From Mactra quadrangularis (Eukaryota; Mollusca; Bivalvia; Venerida; Mactridae): 64,000 nt of DNA. The position numbers and the translations under genes were made by a program. The notes under the pieces are model-generated. The model saw only the letters and a list, made by a program, of their open reading frames with translations. It had not been told where the DNA came from and searched no databases. Numbering within the stretch: the stretch's first letter is position 1; each line of letters starts with the position of its first letter. This document shows positions 12,801-23,283 of this stretch, in pieces. Where the stretch lies: assembly GCA_025267735.1 (NCBI GenBank), contig CM046307.1, positions 53,997,395 to 54,061,394 on the forward strand, written 5' to 3'.

Positions 12801-13060
12801 GACCTATAAAATGTGTTGCTACGGTGGTAATATTATGTTAACCGTCAATGCGTCCTGATAGAATCCTTAAAAGCATACGCTGTTGTTTTCATAAGCAAGA
12901 AACTTTGAAGTAATTGTAAAGTACTAGGGTGTTAGAGCGAGTAGAGGGTCTTAGAAACCTTTCTCAAATCCGAGAAAAGTAGCAATGTGCTTGAATGTCA
13001 TACCTACGTTGTGTTAAAAACCAAGACTGTACTCAGTATACAATGCATAACTTTACGTAA

Positions 13061-13131
13061 GCATCGATGGTTCAGTGGTAGAATGCTCGCCTGCCACGCG
13101 GGCGGCTCGGGTTCGATTCCCGGCCGATGCA
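13061..13131 (+). tRNA. tRNA-Gly (GCC), copy 1, with an acceptor-stem mismatch
   Basis: A 71-base tRNA folds into a standard cloverleaf, with D arm around GGTTCAGTGGTAGAA, anticodon loop CTGCCAC (anticodon GCC at 13093-13095), and T arm with loop TTCGATT. The sequence agrees closely with the conserved animal tRNA-Gly(GCC). Position 7 is A (13067) opposite C66, so the acceptor stem has six pairs plus one A-C mismatch, and the T stem has a U-G pair where copy 2 has C-G. A run of five T at 13140-13144 can terminate pol III. It is probably functional or recently decaying. Copy 2 lies 477 bases downstream. Confidence 0.93.
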
Positions 13132-13316
13132 TAAACTAATTTTTATGTCTTAATAACAAAAATGATGTATTGAACTTCATTTAAAACGCATGTTTTCATA
13201 TATACACTTATCAATTTTGCAGTCTAAACACTTAGCTTTGCTTATTTCGGACCTAACATATGTTTGCATATATCAGCATTAAATCGTCTGAAGTCTTACT
13301 TTGTCCATAATATTTC

Positions 13317-13439
13317 AGGGTTATATTACATAACACAGGGATGTGTCATGTGACCTTCCTTCCTTCCTTTCTTTGATTTTCAGGCATACTGTAAATCAAA
13401 GGAAGGTCACACGACATATCCCTGTGTATAATTATAACC
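13317..13439. mobile_element. hairpin MITE between the two tRNA-Gly genes
   Basis: A long imperfect palindrome: the left arm from AGGGTTATATTACATAACAC through TGTGACCTTCCTT, and the right arm from AAGGAAGGTCACACGACATA through ATAATTATAACCT. The left arm has a short CCTT slippage expansion near the loop. No target duplication is clear. It is non-coding and would form a strong hairpin in RNA or extruded DNA. Confidence 0.75.
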
Positions 13440-13537
13440 TAATGAACTGTTTTACCCTCTGAATTTAGTTCGTTACCCTAAACCTATACACAAAAAAACA
13501 AGAGACATTTTACTACCTTAAAACATATATGGTGTAA

Positions 13538-13608
13538 GCATCGGTGGTTCAGTGGTAGAATGCTCGCCTGCCACGCGGGCGGCCCGGGTTCGATTCCCGG
13601 CCGATGCA
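13538..13608 (+). tRNA. tRNA-Gly (GCC), copy 2
   Basis: A 71-base tRNA with seven perfect acceptor pairs (GCATCGG with CCGATGC), D arm, anticodon loop CTGCCAC with anticodon GCC at 13570-13572, and T stem CCGGG/CCCGG around TTCGATT. The discriminator base is A. A TTTT at 13613-13616 is a suitable pol III terminator. It differs from copy 1 only at two stem positions, both repaired here, so this is the better preserved of the pair and probably decodes GGC/GGU glycine codons. Confidence 0.97.
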
Positions 13609-14161
13609 ATTGTTTTCATGAAGAACATAAGCGTTGATTTTGCGCATTTTTACATTTTACATCATTATGCATACAATACATAACAATTATTATACTACAT
13701 TCCCATGGTTTTAATTAAAATCGGGAACAGATCAGTATTTTTGGTAGTTATCATAAAATATAAACAAATTTCAATATTTAGCAATAGTTGAATTATAATC
13801 GGAAATATATCACTGTTTCCGTTAGAATACACACATTGAACCCGTTAAACAATAGGTTGTTAATACCATGATCCAGATATTTATACAAGTTTATGAAAAA
13901 ATGAAAATTTTTACCGTTGTACAATCTTCAGTGTACCTCGGAATGCCGTCAAAATGTTAGAAAGCAACGATAAATCGTAAATTGTGTGGTCCTGTATAGC
14001 TATGTTAAGATCAGAATTATGTTTGAATAAAAATGATATAATGCTCTTTCGTAGTTTTATTTTGATTATATTGCGGTGCGTCCTTTGGCTGCTTCTCATT
14101 ATCTCTCAGATATTCGGCCTTCTTAAACTTTTAATTCGCATTTATACCCAAACTATAGTAC
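13609..14161. other. AT-rich DNA, no gene seen
   Basis: Two opposed short open frames (13911-14172) overlap each other and have no motif. Confidence 0.35.
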
Positions 14162-14169
14162 ATTTACAA

Positions 14170-14639
14170 TAGGGCTGCTGCGAGTATCCGAGTACTCGGA
14201 TATTCGCGATCTCGACCAGAAAATCGAGTACGAATATTCGTCAAGTCCGAAATCGTCGGATCGCGATCTATTTTTGGAAAAAAATGAAAGAATATTTTAG
14301 CTTAATTAACACTGAATACGAACCGCATTACTTATGAAAATTTAAATTCATGTAGGGACTGAATTATCTTGTGTCAAAATTTTGTTTGATACACATACAA
14401 TGTATAAACAAAAATGTTATCACTGAAAATGACCACAAAACGCCTGGTAATAGAAATGTTTGGAGTACGTGGTTTTCCATATAGTAAAAGCTTCTATATT
14501 TTTTTCACTTATTTTTGTTATAACATGAATTCCTGTTTTCTTCTCCATTACCATGTGATTCGTGGTTCGATTCGTGAATCGCTACACATGAATCGTGGTT
14601 CGGATCGGATCGCCACTAGCTCAACGATCCACAGCCCTA
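14170..14639. mobile_element. hAT-like MITE, TAGGGCTG ends
   Basis: It starts TAGGGCTGCTGCGAGTATCC and ends AACGATCCACAGCCCTA, with terminal inverted repeat TAGGGCTG. The 8-bp target duplication ATTTACAA lies at 14162-14169 and 14640-14647. Subterminal zones are rich in short TCGGAT, ATTCG and GAATCG motifs in both orientations, as in other TAGGGCTG elements. There is no transposase; the 83-codon open frame inside has no motif. Confidence 0.88.
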
Positions 14640-14647
14640 ATTTACAA

Positions 14648-15261
14648 TCACCAGACGCGACTTAAGAGCAAACACTATATCCCAATTACATGTACAAAAC
14701 TTCATGGAAACTGCTCACTCTAAAGCAAGTAATACTTCCAAATTACAAACCTATTAGTCTTTAGTCACGAAATACAATTATTTATGAATCATTAGATCAG
14801 TAAAAGCAAAATGATTCAAAATAATAGGTCACAACTAACCCGCATGAAACAAAGTCATTGTTTTAATGGTTTAGGAGAATTTCTGTTACTATATAAACTT
14901 TCATCTAATTGATCTACTCTCCAAAGACACCATTGCCATACACCGTTCACTAACAATTACCAAATAATGAATGATGGTCGCTTTGGGCACTGTTACATTT
15001 CTGAAATCAAGTTGCTCTAAAGCTTTTTACTTCATTCAGAGCAAGTTACGAATGAGATCATATAGGAGTAGCTCGGCTATGTTTGCTAGATCGATTTTTG
15101 CAGTAGATTTAATATTTTCATTAACAATTCATTAACGATGTTAAAAATCTTATAACACGTTTTATTTTGCCTTGAACAATTGTTCCTGTTTTCATGCAAT
15201 AGAAAATGAACATAATTTTATTGCAATAATACTGTGTTGTATGTATGTGAAGTTGGCTAGA
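14648..15261. other. AT-rich DNA, no gene seen
   Basis: Nothing recognised between the MITE and the SINE. Confidence 0.35.
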
Positions 15262-15500
15262 AGATATAGTAGAGCAGTTGGTAGCCGGTATTGTCGGGAA
15301 AGTTATACCCTTCCATGAAAATTTGACAATAATGTCTCCTTCATTAATAAGGTATAAGAAGAAGTTTCCGGCCTTGTGGAAGGGTAGGTAAGTACTGGTT
15401 ATAACTTTTAGACAAGGGTCAAGGAAAGCTAGGTTAGGTGCGCTGAACGCCATAAAATAACCTAAAAATTTAAGTTGAAACGGCGTTTAACCCAGTACAA
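15262..15500 (+). repeat. tRNA-derived SINE, family A, diverged head
   Basis: The body matches the SINE at 56777-57063: TATACCCTTCCATGAAAATT, TTGACAATAATGTC, GGCCTTGTGGAAGGGTAGG, AGTACTGGTTA, GGTTAGGTGCGCTGAACGCC and a final ACGGCGTTTAA all occur in the same order. Only part of the tRNA-like head (GAGCAGTTGGTAG) survives. The open frame on the minus strand is a shadow of this repeat. Confidence 0.8.
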
Positions 15501-16074
15501 ATTGAGCTATTATAGATCGTAATTAATCGAGTAAAGATCAAGCAAGTACAAGTAGATCGTAGTTTGACTACATGTAGTGATTCAGCTTTTGGTTCGAGAG
15601 ATTCTCTAAACTACGATCTGCTGACAACTCGCCAACTTCACATATCTCTTTGTCATAAGCTACCAAATCAGAGTTGCATCTTTTCCTCAGGTGCTCTGTG
15701 TCCCTGATCACAGCGTTGTCCCGGACCCATCGAGGGACCTAGCGGCTCCACGTCTCCAAACACTCGAAGCCAACGGACCATTGACATCAATGCAGTTACT
15801 TTATTTTTCATTGTTATGGGCGTACTACATGGAACTATTTGATGGCACATTTGTTCTATGTCATAAACTATTTCTTTTAAAGAAGTTATATATTAATGGA
15901 GTAAAATATAATTACGTCAACAAAATAACAAAATTCTATGAATTCTAGTGAAAAGTTAATTAAAAACCAATGAAATTGGGTTTAAGTTAAGTTGGTTTTA
16001 AGTACATGTTTCCATTATAAAACTTTATAATATGGCATATCATACCATTAATATGATAAAAATAAGTAAAGTTA
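15501..16074. other. mixed non-coding DNA, no gene supported
   Basis: A moderately GC-rich patch at 15680-15790 has two opposed short frames with no motif. The rest is AT-rich. Confidence 0.3.
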
Positions 16075-16380
16075 CAGTCCCATAAACAAAAAGATAGCCG
16101 TGAGGGCACCGCACGGGCGCCGTGCGATCAAGCTCCGCAAGGACTCGCACGAACTCTTTCGTACCCGTACGGACAGTTACGTTTTTACCAGGGTCCGTGA
16201 GATGAGCCATGCATACACGTATTAATTTAAAAGTCAACTCGTCAACAAAATTGTGGTCGAGTATGGATTAAACTTGCATATCTTCCAGCTGCGTACCGTT
16301 ACCTTAATACGCAAGGCTTTCCACGGCCTACGGCTGTCTGCACGTACGGGTCCGCATCAAGTCACGATTTTATGGGACTG
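16075..16380. mobile_element. MITE with CAGTCCCATAAA inverted ends
   Basis: CAGTCCCATAAA at 16075-16086 is exactly inverted at 16369-16380. Inside each end are GC-rich palindromic blocks (for example CGCACGGGCGCCGTGCG and CGTACCCGTACG), unlike the AT-rich surroundings. No intact target duplication could be found, so it may be old. It is non-coding. Confidence 0.65.
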
Positions 16381-16454
16381 AGGCATAACGGACCGGGGTT
16401 GAACAACTAGTGTTTGGTTTTGAAATGCGCTATGTTTTTGTTCATTTCCATCCA

Positions 16455-17204
16455 GTTATAGTAAATAAATATTAACCTGACGTTGGTACCCTCATTGTAA
16501 TAATTTCACGCTTCATTGTCTGTCTATTTATACCTTCGGTAGATACCGCGTATCATTCATACGAAGAAGCCATGTTAACTGATCATGTAATTCATATAAG
16601 TATGTAATTGTTTGTGAGTTATATGGAATGACTCTATAGTGCCGATGATACCGAGATGGACTGTGAACTACTGTAGTTAAGTAGGTGTTGGTTCGAGCCC
16701 AAGCATGCGCAATTCTTTTTCATTTTTTAATATTTGTACAAACAAAATATTGTTAAAATTGTCCAAAAATGTGTTATTTCATACACTCTTCTATTTTTTG
16801 TATTTTTTATTCATCTATAATTTAAGTTTTATTATTTTGTAATTAGATCTAATCACATTTGATTTATTACATCAATTGCACGACAAAATACAGAAATACA
16901 ATAAATATCAATTATCATCTTCGCTGCAATCAGATGATTCGTGTCGCCAGCTCATATTTTAAATGAAACACAATGCACGAGAAAAAAGTCGGATATATGT
17001 ATACTTTAAACGGTACGATGTATTGCTCTTTACTCACTTCAATTTTTAACTCGCGACTCGTTCAACTGTATCAGAAAAACGGCAATTATCGAGTCAGTCC
17101 GACATTTATCGATGGGAGGCCGATTATTGATTATACCGCGTCATCTCGATTTAATTTTATTCTGCATAAAGGTTAACGTCAGGTTAATATTTATTTACTA
17201 TAAC
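16455..17204. repeat. 30-bp perfect inverted repeat enclosing a TTAA-flanked element
   Basis: Bases 16455-16484 are the exact reverse complement of 17175-17204. TTAA lies within both copies (16472-16475 and 17184-17187). This fits an insertion at the central TTAA of a palindromic target, or a longer terminal repeat. Confidence 0.75.
16476..17183. mobile_element. piggyBac-like non-autonomous element (TTAA duplication)
   Basis: Taken between the two TTAA copies, the 708-bp segment has 9-bp inverted ends CCTGACGTT/AACGTCAGG. A TTAA duplication and CC-starting termini are typical of piggyBac elements. Internally there is a degenerate tRNA-like B box (GGTTCGAGCCC near 16691-16701). The 67-codon open frame near the right end has no transposase motif. 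The alternative is that the 30-bp inverted repeat is itself the terminal repeat. Confidence 0.55.
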
Positions 17205-18823
17205 CATATTCGCTATTTCGGGTCCTAATATATCAAGGGTGTTATTACCTATAAGTAATGAGGAGAGGATATATATATATATATATATATTTGTTAACTT
17301 CCGACCCCAAAATATGGAGATTCTTGGGAAAGTGGAGATCCAGAGGAAAATGGGATCCTTGGGCAAGAGGGTGGGTTCAGGGGGGAGAAGGTCTATCGGG
17401 CCCTGGTAAGAAGAAAGAGGTGTGGTGGGGAAAGTAGGAGGTCAGGAAGGTTCTCATTTGAGGAAGGGTTCTAATTAGGCACAGTTCTCATCAGTATTTT
17501 TTTTTTTTAATTTTATGTGTGTCAAACATGTATGAGAAATTATTTGAAAATACATATATGTGTGTAATGTTAATTCAATTAAGACGATGCATTTGCATTA
17601 ATTCCCGCTTTGCATGTTTATGTAGAAATCAATACGTTTTTAACATAAGTAACCCCTAGGAAACACCAATATTTTGTGTTCCCGATAGGTATATGATCAC
17701 CGCACCTGCGTAGATAAAGAATAGTCATATCTATTACAATAAAGCCATGTATCTAGAATGTCCATAATGAATAGAAACAAATCACTCAAAAACAATATAA
17801 TGTAATACATACTCTATATGTAAAAGTTGGAACGAATGTATTACATCATCAATATAAGATTTCCCAGTGGCTGAAACTAGCAGACAATGTCAGTGATTAG
17901 ATAAAAAAGAAATCTATCGTATTATGGAAGATAATGCATGGGTTGTTATTGTCTCGTCATCTACAATACTGATTAGGACAACTGACCATCGTCAGGACTA
18001 AATGATAAATATAATGTCTGTACAACATATGTGAGTAGTCAGCAATCGTCGCCTAGCAATTAGTTGTAAGGTGGACAATTAAAAAAAAGTTGTTGTGCGG
18101 CAGCATTGCCACAAGAGTCCATAACATATGATAATAGAATAACGCATCTCTTTATACATGAACGCACATGTACATTTATACATGTACACTACCTTATATA
18201 TCATTATAATAAATGTATAGTAACAACTCGTGCACAATAGTGTTTATGGGGTCGTTTATATTTCTATTGGTTGACAAATCATAATTGTAAAAAGCATATT
18301 TGTGCGTAACTATAAAGGACGCTGAGCTGCCGGTCAATCTAATAGCAGCGTTTGCCATAAAAATAACATTTTAATGCTTTGGACATATTGATTTCATACT
18401 GACTTTCTCATAGAACAAAATGAAATCTTTGTATGTGTAGCGAATGTACGTGAGAAGTAACCGTTGACAAACTCTAGTTTGTTAGTAACGGATTGAAAAA
18501 TCTTTAGTTGACAATTAAGTAGATATGGTTTGTTGAATCTATTAAAGTAATTAGATGATCTACGACGAACTGACTTGATTTAAGACTTGAACTAAAACAT
18601 GATTGACATATGTGTTATTTATGTCGTTAGATTTTTTGTCAATTCTTGAAAAAAGGAGGTTATCGAACTCACAATTCGATTCCGGATTTTATTGCTAATT
18701 TCCTCTAGCAAGAAATTGACCAACATAGCTGTTCCACGCCATCGAGGTGTTCTGTGGGTACTGTGGCGGAATCGCCTGTCTGAATGTGATTTCAATGATT
18801 AGAGAGTATCGAACTAGATTGTA
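17205..18823. other. AT-rich DNA with an (AT)n run, no gene seen
   Basis: An (AT)n run of about 23 bases lies at 17269-17291. A G-rich stretch follows (17320-17470). No coding or RNA gene was recognised. Confidence 0.4.
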
Positions 18824-18828
18824 AAGTG

Positions 18829-19134
18829 CATAAGCGGATCTAGCGGGGGGGGGGGGGGTTAGGGGGATCCGGACCCCTCTAGAATTTGGAAAATGTACCT
18901 AACCGTTAGTTTAATTTGACTGTAAGTCTTTTTTAAGTAGCATGAATCGATTTTTCTCGGTGCTCAACATAAATTTAATGGTTATATAGTTTTTATTATC
19001 AAAATAAAGCATTTTTCTGCAAAATGTGTATAATGTGGTTCAAAAGTTTGAAACCCCCCCCCCTCCTAGAAAAGTTTGGGCCCCTTAGAAAAGTTCGGAC
19101 TCCCCCTTAGAAAAAACTCCTGAATCCGCCCCTG
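18829..19134 (-). mobile_element. non-autonomous DNA transposon, CAGGGGCGGATCC family, copy 2
   Basis: The same family as 2020-2311, in opposite orientation: it starts CATAAGCGGATC and ends GATCCGCCCCTG. The 5-bp duplication AAGTG lies at 18824-18828 and 19135-19139. A run of 14 or more G follows the left end. The core matches copies 1 and 3, for example GGTGCTCAACATAAATTTAA and GCAAAATGTGTATAATGTGG. Confidence 0.87.
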
Positions 19135-19139
19135 AAGTG

Positions 19140-19640
19140 GGTTGCACCTGTATATCGAAGTAGACTTTAAACCAAACTTTAACTTCTTTAACTTTAAATA
19201 ATAACCATAAACGATAGCATTGGAATCTAATCAATATAATTAATCGACACGTGACAATTATTACACCGATGGTAAAGAGTGTCACAATTCTAAATGCATT
19301 TTCTCTCATTAACAAATGTAATTAAGGTGCACTTACTCAAAACTACTTATTAACCTCCTGCGTTCACAAGTTCATCTCTTAGACATTATTTATATTTTAC
19401 TCAATATCCTTTTCTTACATAATTCCTGACATTTTCAGTATCTCGTATATAAAAGAACCCAGGGACAGAATCGATAGTTGATTAAGTACATTAGACAATA
19501 ATATTGGTTACAAATTATATAATTGATTTTATTACAAGATAATTGAATCAGATATCTGGGATATAATATATAACTGTTCTCTGCAGATACATTTGTAACT
19601 CAAATTAATATCAGAATAGGACATCTTATATAGTAGCGCG
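19140..19640. other. AT-rich DNA, no gene seen
   Basis: No feature recognised. Confidence 0.35.
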
Positions 19641-19812
19641 TGCCTCTAAGGAAACAGCACCACTCACTAACACGTGATTCCAGAATAACAACGCCTCCCA
19701 CTATTACGTGACTCCCGGGGAACAACACCACCCACTATCACGTTACTAAATGGTAATAATGTCATCCATCATTTCGTGAGCCTAGGGTAACATTGACGCA
19801 AACTATCACGTA
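19641..19812 (+). repeat. 34-bp minisatellite, 5 units
   Basis: The unit is approximately AACAACACCACCCACTATCA plus CGTGACTCCCGGGG. The equivalent base of the CACGTG-like core falls at 19672, 19706, 19740, 19774 and 19808, exactly 34 bases apart. Two units have CACGTG or TACGTG (E-box-like); the others are mutated. Confidence 0.85.
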
Positions 19813-19858
19813 TACTACTTTCCTAAGTGCGTCCTACCACTGGACCACTGTTCTACGA
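19813..19858 (-). repeat. tRNA-derived SINE head, family D, fragment
   Basis: On the minus strand, AGAACAGTGGTCCAGTGGTA followed by GGACGCACTTAGGAAAGTAG matches the head of the SINEs at 38725 and 39996 (A box TGGTCCAGTGGTAGGACGC). No B box follows; the minisatellite begins at once, so the rest is lost or replaced. Confidence 0.6.
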
Positions 19859-20507
19859 TGAAGACCAGTCAATAAACATCAATTAGATAACTTAAAAGCA
19901 CTTCACTCTAAATCAAAAAGAAAATATCTAAATGATAAATCAGAAACAAACTGTTGTGGTGTAGTTTCTTTAAGTTGTTACTGGTTAGACTTCTAAGTTG
20001 GTACTGGCTAGACTTATCATATTTATCGCTGGTTTTTCTACATCCACATTAAAATTAAACTATCACAAGTTGACAATTTACGCTACTTTATTTAAGTCCT
20101 TTTTTGTATTATAAAAGAAATAACTTCAATGAATCATAACAAAATATCTACGAAATATCTTAAGCCAAAGTATATATACTCAGTTGGATCCGGCGGATCC
20201 TATACCACCGGATTCTATTTCACCGGACCGGGATCCGGTGAACTATTTGATCTTGAATCCGGTATACCGAACTTAACCAGTATTCGCTATTTGCGACAAA
20301 TGTCTAGTGTCGCATAAACGGTGATCGTAAACTCGTAATTAATCATGTTGACGTAATAATGGCCAAGTGAGGGGATACATTAAAGATTTCATCAGTAATC
20401 CCAGTTAGCCCCCGGATTTCAAGGTAGAAACGTGTATAGGTTTTAAGGAATTTCATAAGGTTAGTTCTAGCGCGGTTTGGGCAGATTAAACGCAATTGTA
20501 CACTGCA
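19859..20507. other. AT-rich DNA with a CCGG-rich hairpin
   Basis: Between 20187 and 20276 there are repeated GGATCCGG motifs. TATACCACCGGATTC at 20201 pairs with GAATCCGGTATA near 20265-20276, forming an imperfect stem. No gene was seen. Confidence 0.45.
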
Positions 20508-20515
20508 ATCGATTA

Positions 20516-23275
20516 TAGTGCTGCAACGATTCACCGGAAAGTCGATTCGATGCGATTCGATACTTTTTTTTTCGATTCGATTTTTTTCGATTCGATTCTT
20601 TTATGAATACAATTTACTACAAATATGCATTTATACACATATTTGAGCTTAAAACTAAATAATATTATTTAATATAAAGTGTTACTAAAATTGGATAACA
20701 CGAAACTCGAAAACATATCCAACTATTTGTCCTTTATCGATAAGCCTGATAGGGTAGTGAGCGCTATATAGAAATAAGAAGGACGTTGGTACTTAATCTA
20801 ATATAACTTGAATTTAAAGTTATTTATCATTCTATCCCATTCAGTTTCAAATAATTCAATTCAACATCTTTCTTGTGGTATATATTTTTTTAAAATTGAA
20901 AAATAAATAGTTGGGGGAATTTTGAGTTAAAAATGTTAACCCTATTTTATATGAATTTTAGTACAAAATGCATTTTTTTTTACTTCAACATTTGCAATAG
21001 TTTGTCTAATTTCTTTTTTATCATTTAAAAATCATTTCTATCCCAATCGGATTCAATAACTACAATCTTTTCTTTAAAAAGTGGTATATGTTTCATAATT
21101 TTTGAAGAATATTTAGTAGGGGGAATTAGCGAATTAGTTTAGTAAGTATTGTTTTTTTCTTTCTTTCGGGAGATTCCGTTTCGCTATACGGAAACTGACG
21201 AAGATAGCCGAACGGCCGATAGCGTAAGACACTCTATCGCTACCGATCTTATCTGCGGTCAAATATATTATTTCTTATCTAGCATTATGATCAGAGCCAC
21301 AAAATAAAGATATATTTATCAAAAGTAAACTTGATAGCTAACTGCATGCTTTACAAACATGCAATTATCAAAATATCACATACCTATAAAAGACAAAATT
21401 AATTGTTCAAATCATTCTGATATGGGTTTGAAGTGTCCATGGCTTTAAAAAAGTAGAGTACATATATAAGATCACACTATATGATTCATTTTTATGTCTA
21501 AAACTCGTGTTCGTTAGCGGTGTTAAAATGGGTGAATTTTCCTTGCAGTCAAAAATCTCGTACTTTAAATAAAGGGCTTTACAGATACAAGATATTTTTT
21601 CTCTAGTCTAAGACAGTGTGTCAATGTGACAAGAAGTATTTTATTCTATTTCAAGTTTACTTGTCACTATCGTACGGGAATGTATAATTCGTGATTTGTT
21701 TCATATTTTTACACAAGTTATACAGTAAAATAAGTATTTAAGTGGAATATACCTTATTTAATTTAATAAAATGATGCTGTTATAAATGGTTAATTGATCA
21801 AATGAATTACAAAAAATCAGACGACTTCTAGCTCATAAAACTTCTAAAAAATAATTAATTTACACCTAGCTGAGAAAAGAATACTGATGACTGTACATGC
21901 ATTTACTCGTCTTATTTGTCTACGCATACAGTTAAATGCTGTTTCAAATTATAAAATTTGTCTTGTCTTCACAATATTTATTTCTCCTTTTTCATTCTTA
22001 ATTTCTTGTATGACTTAAAATGAATTGATGAAATTTATCACACTCTTTATTGGACCCCTGTTGGTGCGTATATCAACATCCAAGCGGGTGTCATTTTATA
22101 CAAAGGCCCCTTTATAAACAGGGTCCTTGTTTTATGACAGGATACTACAATCATTATTACACCATCCAAGTCGTAAAACATATACAGGGTAGCGAGGATG
22201 ATATAGATCTTTATTTCTTTAAACAATTATCTGTGAAAAGCTATCTGTCTTTTTTGTCCGTGTTTGTTTTATGGAATTTTTAAGTAATGAAAAATAGCCA
22301 GTGGTTATATTAAAGCACCTATTCTATACATATATCTAGGTATTAATTGATGTTCCAGATAGTTGTCTTTATATGAAATTATATTGCACATTGTCTGTAT
22401 TTTATGTTCAGCTATTGCGTTCATATTTGCCTTTCTGAGTTATAGCGACTATTAAGTGTACAATTAATATACACATTGATTGATGTTTTTAATTGTCATT
22501 GAAATAATTATTTTATATTTTATAATATTATAAGAATTAATGTGTACATTTACTTACACTGTTGCAAATGTAATAAAAACAAGATGCAATGAAAATTATA
22601 TGTATGACACATATCTTATAAAGTGTAGTTTTTTTCATAAAAAGAAATGTAAATAAAACTCCGTGGAATTTATTTTTATTCTTACCGCTCACTGTCTCTA
22701 ATTTATAAGCTTGCATGAAAGTATAACAAATCAAATGTTGGTACTAGACGTCATGCAGAGTCTATCACGTGATATATTGATGGGGGTTGATCAGTTTTAT
22801 CAGTCTATGATCACAGCAGGGTGTCATATCGGAAATTTCCGAACAATACCGAGCGCAACAACGGAGGCTCTGTTTAATTATCGATTTTATCGAGTAGGCA
22901 AATCAGTAAGTTACGAAAGGACAAATAGTTGGATATGTCTGATATTTTTTATATTTGCTTTATTCAAGTACGAAATGGATTGGGTACGAATGTAAAGGTC
23001 GCGAAATGTATTATTAATGTAATATCGAACAGAGTTTCTATTCATGCTACATAAAATCGTAATAGGAATTAAACAGAAATGTAACAAAGTGAAACCCAGT
23101 TTCACTGTCAACGTATACTTTGACTTTTAGGCGCGCCTTTGCTTTTATCGTTTTAACTTATGTAGACACTTTTAAAAGTCAGTATCGAATCGAAACTCGC
23201 GGGTCCCGAATCGAAATCGAATCGACACCCTTGCAATCGAGTTTCGATGTATCGAATCGAATCGTTGCAGCCCTA
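20516..23275. mobile_element. 2.76-kb hAT-type element, TAGGGCTGCAACGATTC ends, no transposase
   Basis: It begins TAGTGCTGCAACGATTC and ends GAATCGTTGCAGCCCTA, a 17-bp terminal inverted repeat with one mismatch. The 8-bp target duplication ATCGATTA lies at 20508-20515 and 23276-23283. Both ends carry clusters of the subterminal motif CGATTCGAT or ATCGAATCGA, as in many animal hAT elements. The interior is AT-rich; its longest open frames (77 codons at 22050, 94 codons at 22711) show neither a BED zinc finger nor the hAT C-terminal dimerisation motif. It therefore looks non-autonomous, or so decayed that I cannot recognise its transposase. The intact duplication suggests it is not very old. 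Confidence 0.9.
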
Positions 23276-23283
23276 ATCGATTA

